From Luteimicrobium sp042670205 (lineage in GTDB: Bacteria > Actinomycetota > Actinomycetes > Actinomycetales > Cellulomonadaceae), in the NCBI RefSeq assembly GCF_042670205.1, contig NZ_JBHUWD010000025.1, forward strand, positions 1 to 64,000: 64,000 bases of DNA. Direction: 5' to 3'. Shown here in pieces: positions 58,507-64,000 of this stretch. Below the pieces are notes generated by a model that did not search any database, was not told the DNA's origin, and saw only the letters and a program-made list of their open reading frames with translations. How positions within the stretch are numbered: the stretch's first letter is position 1; the number at the start of each line of letters is the position of its first letter. A program made the position numbers and the translations under genes.

Positions 58507-59316
58507 TCAGTAGCCCCCGCGACCCGGGTCGGTGGCACCCACGAACCGCGTGGCGAGCGCCTCGGAGCCCCGCGCGAGCAGCGCGACGTCCGCACCGACG
58601 AGCACGAAGGACGCACCCGCCTCGAGATAGGAGTCCGCGACCGCCGGGTCGAACGCGTTGACCCCGACCGGGACGCCCTGCGCGCGGACGGCCTCGAACG
58701 CGCGCAGGACGGCGGCGACGACGTCGGGGTGCGTCTGCTGCCCGAGGAGCCCCATCGACGCCGCGAGGTCCGACGGCCCGACGAACACGCCGTCGACCCC
58801 GTCGACCGCCGCGATCTGGGCGGCGGCGTCGACGGCTGCCGCGGTCTCCACCTGGACGAACAGCGAGACGTGCTCGTCGGCGTCGGTGAGGTACCCGTCG
58901 ACGCGGTTCCAGCGCGCGGACCGGGCCAGGGCCGAACCCACGCCGCGCCTGCCGCGGGGCGGGTACCGGACCGCCTCGACGACGGCTTCCGCCTCGGCGG
59001 CCGACGACACCATGGGCACGAGGAGGTTCTGCGCCCCGAGGTCGAGCACCTGCTTGATGGCGACGGCGTCGCCGGCTGGCACCCGGACGACGGGCGTCAC
59101 CGGGTACGCGGCGACGGCCTGGAGCTGCGCGAGGACGGACTCGAGGCCGTTGGGGCCGTGCTCCATGTCGACGAGCAGCCAGTCGAGGCCGCCGCCCGCG
59201 CAGATCTCCGCGACTACCGGGCTGCCCGTGCAGACCCACATCCCGGCGAGCGGCCGGTCGGCGGCGGCGAGCGCTGCCCGGAAGGTCGGCGCCAGCGGCG
59301 TCACTGGAAGCGGCAT
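58507..59316 (-). CDS. hpaI: HpcH/HpaI-type aldolase, likely 4-hydroxy-2-oxoheptanedioate aldolase
   Basis: Class II pyruvate aldolase that cleaves 4-hydroxy-2-oxo acids. The 269-residue protein has GLDWLLVDMEHGPNG, PVVRVPAGD, QVETAAAVD with the metal Glu, and FVGPSDLAASMG with the metal Asp. It overlaps the hydratase gene by 16 bases. With the upstream genes it forms the last steps of a homoprotocatechuate-type meta-cleavage route, ending in pyruvate and succinate semialdehyde; the exact substrate is inferred. Confidence 0.88.
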   Translation of the reverse strand: MPLPVTPLAPTFRAALAAADRPLAGMWVCTGSPVVAEICAGGGLDWLLVDMEHGPNGLESVLAQLQAVAAYPVTPVVRVPAGDAVAIKQVLDLGAQNLLVPMVSSAAEAEAVVEAVRYPPRGRRGVGSALARSARWNRVDGYLTDADEHVSLFVQVETAAAVDAAAQIAAVDGVDGVFVGPSDLAASMGLLGQQTHPDVVAAVLRAFEAVRAQGVPVGVNAFDPAVADSYLEAGASFVLVGADVALLARGSEALATRFVGATDPGRGGY

Positions 59317-60086
59317 GTCAGGGTTCCCATCGGTCCGTAGTCGCACAGCACGCTGTCGCCGCGCGCGAGCCACATCGGCCGCGTGAACGAGCCCGCGAGG
59401 ACGATCTCCCCGGCCTCGAGGCGCGCGCCGTGCTGGTGGAGCTTGTTCGCGAGCCACGCGACGCCCGTCGCCGGGTGGTTCAGCACGCCCGCCGCGACAC
59501 CGGTCTCCTCGATCGTCTCGTTGCGGTACAGGAGCGCGGAGACCCAGCGCAGGTCGACCCGGTCGGGGGCGGTCGGGACCCCGCCGAGCACCATCCCGCC
59601 GTACGCGGCGTTGTCGGCGATGGTGTCGACGATCGTCCGGCCCTCGAGCTCGATGTGCGAGTTGAGGATCTCGAGCGCGGGTGTCACGTACTCGGTGGCC
59701 CGCAGCACGTCGAACACCGTGCAGCGCGGGCCCTCGAGCGGCGCCGCCAGGACGAACGCCAGCTCGACCTCGATGCGGACGTTCGAGAAGTCGTCGAACG
59801 GGATCGTCGCGCCGCTCTCCCAGACGGTGTCGTCGAACATGACGCCGTAGTCGGGCTCGGTGATCCCGGTGGCCGCCTGCATGGCCCGGGACGTGAGGCC
59901 GATCTTGCGCCCCACGAGGCGCCGTCCGGCCGCGAGCGCCCGGTCGCGCCACACGCCCTGGATCGCGTACGCGTCCTCGACGGTCGCGTCCGGGTAGCGC
60001 GCCGTGATGCGCGGGACGACGCCGCGGTCGCGCTCGGCCGCGGCCAGCTCGTCGGCGATGGCGGCGATGGTCTCGGTGGGCAGCAC
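59301..60086 (-). CDS. hpaH: 2-oxo-hepta-4-ene-1,7-dioate hydratase family protein
   Basis: Hydrates the enol or 4-ene substrate to give the aldolase substrate. The 261-residue protein has GRKIGLTSRAMQ, EPDYGVMFDD, IEVELAFVLA with metal ligands, and NHPATGVAWLANKL of the MhpD/HpaH family. GTG 60086 has GGAGG four bases upstream. It sits between the GntR regulator and the aldolase. Confidence 0.88.
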   Translation of the reverse strand: MLPTETIAAIADELAAAERDRGVVPRITARYPDATVEDAYAIQGVWRDRALAAGRRLVGRKIGLTSRAMQAATGITEPDYGVMFDDTVWESGATIPFDDFSNVRIEVELAFVLAAPLEGPRCTVFDVLRATEYVTPALEILNSHIELEGRTIVDTIADNAAYGGMVLGGVPTAPDRVDLRWVSALLYRNETIEETGVAAGVLNHPATGVAWLANKLHQHGARLEAGEIVLAGSFTRPMWLARGDSVLCDYGPMGTLTCRFQ

Positions 60087-60129
60087 GCGTCCTCCGGGGG
60101 TCGTGCGGGCGGGTGGTCGTACGGAGGCG

Positions 60130-60846
60130 TCAGCCGTGGCCGGCGGCCGCGACGGCCTCGAGCGGCGCGGCCTCGCCCGGGTGCTCGTGGTGCAGGTACG
60201 CCTCGAGCGTCCCGCGCCGGTGGCTGCGGACCGCCTGCTCGACGTCGTCGAGCGGCGCCCCGCCCTCGATGAGCCCGAGGATGTGCTCGTGCTCGTGCAC
60301 GGACTCGCGGGCACGCTCGGGCACGAACGCGAAGATCGTGTCGCGCATGTGGCCGAGCCGCGCCCACTCCGTCTCCACCATCGCGAGCAGCCGCGGGTTC
60401 GCGCAGCGCGAGTACAGGATGTGGTGGAACTCCTGGTTGAGCGCAGAGAAGGCGCGCGGGTCGAAGCGGTCGAGCGACGCCGTCATGACCTCGTTGAGCG
60501 CGCGGGCGCGGCCGAGGTCGGCCGGCGTGAGGTGTCGCGACGACAGCGCGGTCGCGGCGCTCTCGACGATCCCGATGGCCTGCATGGCGAAGCGGTACTG
60601 GGTGTCGTCGACCATCGAGACGCGCGCCCCGACGTTGCGCTCGTACGTGACCAGGCCTTCGGCCTCGAGCTGGCGGACGGCCTCCCGGACCGGCACGACG
60701 CTCATGTCGAGCTCCTTGGCGATGGTCCCGAGGACGAGCCGGAAGCCGGGCGTGAACTCCTGGCTCGCGATCCGCTCCCGCACCCACGCGTACGCGAGCT
60801 GCGACTTGCTCGCGCCGTCCGCGACGGTCACCGTGCTGCGCGCCAC
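60130..60846 (-). CDS. GntR/FadR family transcriptional regulator
   Basis: The 238-residue protein has an N-terminal winged helix (about 10-75; LGTIAKELDMSVVPVREAVRQL) and an FCD ligand domain with the metal histidines (FHHILY, HEHILG). Encoded inside the catabolic operon it probably controls; a matching palindrome lies over the operon promoter (62317-62334). The start overlaps the stop region of the upstream gene by 19 bases, GTG 60846 being the best supported. Confidence 0.87.
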   Translation of the reverse strand: MARSTVTVADGASKSQLAYAWVRERIASQEFTPGFRLVLGTIAKELDMSVVPVREAVRQLEAEGLVTYERNVGARVSMVDDTQYRFAMQAIGIVESAATALSSRHLTPADLGRARALNEVMTASLDRFDPRAFSALNQEFHHILYSRCANPRLLAMVETEWARLGHMRDTIFAFVPERARESVHEHEHILGLIEGGAPLDDVEQAVRSHRRGTLEAYLHHEHPGEAAPLEAVAAAGHG

Positions 60847-62312
60847 GCGTCGTACCTCGCTCTCCACTCCGCGTTCATCGGGAACAGCCCCTGGACGGGG
60901 TTGCCCTCGGCCACACGCTCCGCGATCCAGGCGTCCTCGTCCTCCTGGGCGAGGGCGGCGTCGACGACCTCCTCCACGAGCGCGGGCGGCACCACGATCA
61001 CGCCGTCCGTGTCGCCGACGACGACGTCGCCCGGCTGGACCGTCGTCCCGCCGCACGCGACGGCCACGTCGGCCTCCCAGGGCACGTGCTTGCGGCCGAG
61101 GACCGCGGGGTGCGTGCCGTTGCTGAACACCGGGATCCCGACGGCGGCCACGGCGTCGGCGTCCCGGACGGCCCCGTCGGTGACGATCCCCGCGGCGCCG
61201 CGGGCGTGCGCTCGCAACGCGAGGACGTCGCCGAGCGTGCCGGCGCCCGGGTCACGGCGCGCCTCGATCACGAGCACGTCGCCCGGCTCGACGGCGTCGA
61301 ACGCGCGCTTCTGTGCGTTGTACCCGCCGCCGTGGCTCGCGAAGAGGTCCTCGCGGCCCGGGACGAACCGCAGCGTCCGGGCGGTGCCGACGAGCTTCGC
61401 GCCGGGTCGCAACGGGCTCACGCCGTCGACCGTCACGGTGTTGAGGCCGCGCTTGCGCAGCTGCTGTGACAGCCCCGCGACCGGGACGCGCTCGAGCTTG
61501 GCGCGCAGCTCCGGTGTGAGGACGGGCGCGACCGGCGGCAGGCCCGCCGCCTCGCGCGAGCCCCACGCCTCGGCGCGCTGGACGTCGTCGACCGCAGGAA
61601 GCGAGCCGAGCGAGGCGTCGAACGGGACCTCGCCCTGCGTCACGATCGTCACCAGGCGGCCGGTGCTCGGTGCGCCGGGGGCCGTGGGGGCGTCGACCTC
61701 GATCTCGACGACGTCGCCCGGAACCACCACGCTGGAGCCGGCGGGCGTGCCGGTGAGGATCACGTCGCCGACCTCGAGCGTGAGGTGCTGGGACAGGTCG
61801 GCCACGATCCGGGCCAAGGGGAACAGGAGACCGCCGGTGCCGTCGTCCTGGGCGAGCGCGCCGTTCAGCCAGGTCCGCACGCGCAGAGCAGCCGGGTCGA
61901 GGGTGCGCGCGTCGAGCAGACGCGGACCCAACGGCGTGAACCCGTCGCCGCCCTTCGAGCGGACGTTGGAACCCTTGTCGTTCGCGCGGAGGTCGTACAG
62001 GCCCAGGTCGTTCGCGGCCGTGACCCAGCCGACGTGGCCCCACGCGACGTCGGCGCCGATCCGACGCGCCTCGCGCCCGATCACGAGAGCGACCTCGCCC
62101 TCGAACGCCAGCAGCTCCGTGCCGGCGGGGCGCTCGACGGTCCCGCCGGAGGGCGCCACCGAGCTCGACGGCTTGAGGAAGTAGGAGGGCTGGGCGGGGC
62201 GCCGGCCGCGCTGGTCCGCCCGCGAGGCGTAGCTCACGTGGACCGCGATGATCTTGCCGGGCCGGCCGGGGAGCGCCGCGAAGCGCGGGTCGGGGGGTGC
62301 CGTCTCTGCCAC
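60828..62312 (-). CDS. fumarylacetoacetate hydrolase-domain protein fused to an RraA-like domain
   Basis: About 494 residues. The N-terminal half (about 20-255) is an FAH domain with FEGEVALVIG, TAANDLGLYDL and VILTGTPAG, as in HpaG isomerase/decarboxylases. The C-terminal half (about 280-480) is RraA-like with KLVGTARTLRFV, GGYNAQKRAFD and GIVTDGAVRD, the fold of hydroxy-oxoglutarate aldolases. In enteric HpaG two FAH domains are joined; here the second is replaced by RraA. GTG 62312 is chosen because TATGAT lies seven bases upstream, inside a palindrome; an ATG at 62324 is the alternative. Confidence 0.85.
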   Translation of the reverse strand: MAETAPPDPRFAALPGRPGKIIAVHVSYASRADQRGRRPAQPSYFLKPSSSVAPSGGTVERPAGTELLAFEGEVALVIGREARRIGADVAWGHVGWVTAANDLGLYDLRANDKGSNVRSKGGDGFTPLGPRLLDARTLDPAALRVRTWLNGALAQDDGTGGLLFPLARIVADLSQHLTLEVGDVILTGTPAGSSVVVPGDVVEIEVDAPTAPGAPSTGRLVTIVTQGEVPFDASLGSLPAVDDVQRAEAWGSREAAGLPPVAPVLTPELRAKLERVPVAGLSQQLRKRGLNTVTVDGVSPLRPGAKLVGTARTLRFVPGREDLFASHGGGYNAQKRAFDAVEPGDVLVIEARRDPGAGTLGDVLALRAHARGAAGIVTDGAVRDADAVAAVGIPVFSNGTHPAVLGRKHVPWEADVAVACGGTTVQPGDVVVGDTDGVIVVPPALVEEVVDAALAQEDEDAWIAERVAEGNPVQGLFPMNAEWRARYDAWRAAR

Positions 62313-62316
62313 GTCC

Positions 62317-62334
62317 GCGATCATATACGATCGC
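62317..62334. promoter_or_regulatory. candidate GntR operator over the catabolic operon promoter
   Basis: GCGATC, six AT-rich bases, GATCGC. The centre contains ATCGTATATGAT on the minus strand, close to the TnGTnnnACnA-type half sites used by FadR-group regulators. It covers the -10 hexamer TATGAT (62320-62325). Confidence 0.6.
62320..62325 (-). promoter_or_regulatory. -10 element TATGAT of the catabolic operon
   Basis: On the minus strand TATGAT lies seven bases before GTG 62312 and inside the palindrome 62317-62334, so bound regulator should block polymerase. Confidence 0.55.
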
Positions 62335-62387
62335 TGATCCCGCCACGACCCCCGACACCGCGCCCTCGCGTGCCCTGCCCCGTTCCA

Positions 62388-62454
62388 CGAGGTAGCGCTG
62401 CTCGCCCGGGGTAGCACGAAGTCCGCGCTACCTCGGGCGAAAGGCGCTACCTCG
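62388..62454. repeat. GAGGTAGC nested palindrome, copy 2
   Basis: Outer arms CGAGGTAGCGC/GCGCTACCTCG and an inner stem TCGCCCGGGGTAGC/GCTACCTCGGGCGA (one G-T wobble), about 67 bases, downstream of the patatin gene. First copy at 38963-39030. Confidence 0.85.
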
Positions 62455-62475
62455 CGGTCGGTCGGCCCGCGCCGC

Positions 62476-63405
62476 TCAGGCCCAGAACGCGTTGAGCCGG
62501 CCGGCCAGGGCGAGGCCCTGGTCGCGCCCGGCGCGTGCGGCCGTCGGGCGCGCCGCGAGGTCGACCGCGTTCGCGCCGAACAGGTGCTCCGCGGCGGCGT
62601 CGGGGAAGACCGTCTCGACGACGCTGCCGCCCGCGCGGAGCTCGGCGACCTGGGTCGCGAGGTCCGACCCCCACGCGTGCGGGTGCCGCGACCGGCCGCC
62701 GAACGGCGAGAGCACCAGAACGCGGGCGTGCCCCGCGGCCAGGTCGGCGTTCTCGTTGCGTCGGTAGCCGCCGTCGATGTACCGGCTGTCACCGATCGCA
62801 TACGGCTGCCCGCTCGAGCAGCTCGCCGCGACGGCGTCGACGAGCTCGACGCCGCTGCGCCGGTCGAACACCACCGGCTCGCCCGTCCGGGCGTCGACCG
62901 CGGTGAGCGCCACGGTCCGCTCCGGCCACTCCGGGCTGGGCAGGCGCCCGCCGACGACGCCGCGCCACCGGGCGGGCCAGGAGCCGTCCGACGTCGCCTC
63001 CAGGTCGAGCGCGGCCGCGCCCATGCGACGACGCATGTCGGCGACGTCCGAGGCGGCGTCGATGATCGCCTGGGTGCGCGCCATCCCCTCGGCGGCCGCA
63101 CGGACCGGGTCGCGCCCGGCACCGGCGGGGGCCGGACGCGCCGTCGGCGGAGCGACGACCGTCGCTGCGAACAGCGCGGCCGGCGTCGCGCCCCCGAGCT
63201 GCGCCGCGGTCGTCGCGCCGGCGGAGGTGCCGACGGTCAGGTCGGCCGTGGTCACGTCGAGCCCGCCGTCGGACAGCCCGGCGAGCACGCCGATCAGCCA
63301 GGCGTTGCCGGCCGCGCCGCCGCCCCCGAGGACGAGGGCCCGATCGCCCGGCGCGACCACGCGTGCCGTGGCGTCGACGGGAAGGGAAGAAGATGTGGTG
63401 CTCAT
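62476..63405 (-). CDS. patatin-like phospholipase family protein
   Basis: The 309-residue protein has the oxyanion loop LGGGGAAGNAW, the nucleophile elbow VGTSAGA and the catalytic Asp in YIDGGYRRNE. Patatin-like enzymes hydrolyse acyl groups of lipids; no signal peptide is visible. ATG 63405 follows AGAGGCGA. A 19-codon open frame with a perfect ribosome site lies just upstream (63454-63513). Confidence 0.88.
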   Translation of the reverse strand: MSTTSSSLPVDATARVVAPGDRALVLGGGGAAGNAWLIGVLAGLSDGGLDVTTADLTVGTSAGATTAAQLGGATPAALFAATVVAPPTARPAPAGAGRDPVRAAAEGMARTQAIIDAASDVADMRRRMGAAALDLEATSDGSWPARWRGVVGGRLPSPEWPERTVALTAVDARTGEPVVFDRRSGVELVDAVAASCSSGQPYAIGDSRYIDGGYRRNENADLAAGHARVLVLSPFGGRSRHPHAWGSDLATQVAELRAGGSVVETVFPDAAAEHLFGANAVDLAARPTAARAGRDQGLALAGRLNAFWA

Positions 63406-63453
63406 GGGGAGTCGCCTCTCGCGATTCTGCGTGGTGGGCGCTCCCGGCGACGG

Positions 63454-63513
63454 TCAGACGCGTCGCGAGATCGTGGGCTGCAGGGGAGCACCCGGTGCGG
63501 TCGTTGCGTTCAC
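63454..63513 (-). CDS. possible 19-residue leader peptide upstream of the patatin-like gene
   Basis: GTG 63513 is preceded by AGGAGGTGA, one of the strongest ribosome sites in the window, and runs 19 codons to a TGA 48 bases before the patatin start. The peptide reads VNATTAPGAPLQPTISRRV. It could be a leader peptide, a small protein, or a remnant. No attenuator hairpin is obvious. Confidence 0.4.
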   Translation of the reverse strand: MNATTAPGAPLQPTISRRV

Positions 63514-63563
63514 GGGTCTCACCTCCTGCGGTCGGTTCACGATCGCCCCGACCGTAGCACGGC

Positions 63564-64000
63564 TCAGCCGCCGAGCGACTCCCGGATCGTGGCGGCCGAC
63601 CGTCGCAGCCTCTCGGCCAGTGCGGCAGGCTCGCGCGCGTCGGCGACGTGCACGACGGCGATCGCTGCCGGGCGCTGGCTCCGCGTCGCGAGCGGCACCG
63701 CCACGGACGCCACGCCCGGGATGACCTCGTCGTGGCTCGTCGCGTAGCCGCGCGTCCGCACCCGATCGACCGCCGCACGGACGTCGGCGGGCGCACCCGC
63801 GGGCCAGGCGTCGTCGGGCAGGAGGGACAGGACCGCACGCCCCGGGGCGCCGGCCGTGACGGGGTGGCGCGCGCCGGGGCGCTGGACGACGGTCGCGACC
63901 GCGTGGCGCGGTTCGACGCTCGCGAGGGTGATGCACTCGTCCGCGTCGAGGACGACGAGGAAGCACGTCATACCGAGGTCGTTGGCGACCGCCGTGAGCT
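63564..64000 (-). CDS. IclR family regulator, C-terminal part (cut by window edge)
   Basis: The frame is open to the window edge. About 145 residues of the IclR effector domain are visible: FLVVLDADECITLASVEP, HPVTAGAPGRAVLSLL and GYATSHDEVIPGVASVAVPL. The N-terminal helix-turn-helix lies outside the window. It is upstream of and codirectional with the small open frame and the patatin-like gene. Confidence 0.85.
   Translation of the reverse strand, partial: LTAVANDLGMTCFLVVLDADECITLASVEPRHAVATVVQRPGARHPVTAGAPGRAVLSLLPDDAWPAGAPADVRAAVDRVRTRGYATSHDEVIPGVASVAVPLATRSQRPAAIAVVHVADAREPAALAERLRRSAATIRESLGG

Noticed and set aside
60828..63122. A single 764-residue fusion including the patatin region
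   Set aside because: The upstream part of this open frame is antisense-like shadow of the patatin gene frame; the promoter, operator and homology begin near 62320.
1..64000. tRNA or rRNA genes and insertion sequences
   Set aside because: I found no cloverleaf with conserved T-loop in the intergenic spaces, no rRNA segments, and no transposase or integrase.

Overview
The window reads as a chromosomal segment of a very GC-rich actinobacterium, most likely Micrococcales (Cellulomonadaceae or Promicromonosporaceae, for example a Cellulosimicrobium relative). The signs are strong GC bias at third codon positions, GTG starts at least as common as ATG, the QcrCAB/CtaCDEF cytochrome bcc-aa3 supercomplex genes, paired GlnA1/GlnE/GlnA2, and gene order close to Mycobacterium tuberculosis Rv2178c-Rv2230c. 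Family and species are inference; no rRNA is present.

Layout. 1-5.5 kb: a possible low-GC partial gene at the left edge, then aroG, a pyrophosphate-type phosphofructokinase, plsC, a membrane protein and glk. 5.7-16 kb: fadD, an exonuclease/GIY-YIG protein, a RAM-domain protein, trpD, the respiratory cluster ctaE-qcrC-qcrA-qcrB, and sodA. 16-21 kb: a DeoR regulator, a Nudix hydrolase, and ctaC-ctaD-ctaF on the minus strand. 21-26 kb: a sulfur/Fe-S neighbourhood with a cysteine desulfurase homologue that contains no lysine at all, tusA, erpA and nadA, followed by a thioesterase and DUF3043. 26-30 kb: pyrD with two membrane proteins, and pepA. 30-38 kb: lpdA, sucB, an SDR epimerase, a membrane pseudokinase, lipB and lipA; this makes and uses protein-bound lipoate. 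38-50.5 kb: DUF4191, an RDD protein, glnA1 behind a complete GlnR box, glnE, glnA2, nadE, panB, map and ppgK. 50.5-58.5 kb: two tandem STAS proteins, rnpB (RNase P RNA), a tautomerase homologue without Pro1, yaaA, a phosphatase/zinc-ribbon/NIF3 operon, a family A polymerase and an NTF2-like protein. 58.5-64 kb: a catabolic operon (FAH-RraA fusion, GntR, hydratase, aldolase) with an operator over its promoter, a patatin-like protein, and a truncated IclR regulator.

Two architectural themes stand out. First, 21 protein genes carry a -10 hexamer (TANNNT in 20 of them, usually TAGNNT) 6-8 bases before the start codon, so their mRNAs are probably leaderless. rnpB serves as an internal calibrator, with its TAGGCT 6 bases before the RNA 5' end. 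Second, genes downstream in operons often start inside the upstream stop codon (ATGA or GTGA overlaps). Intergenic spaces also hold two families of palindromic repeats and a near-perfect 61-base palindrome next to the rnpB promoter.
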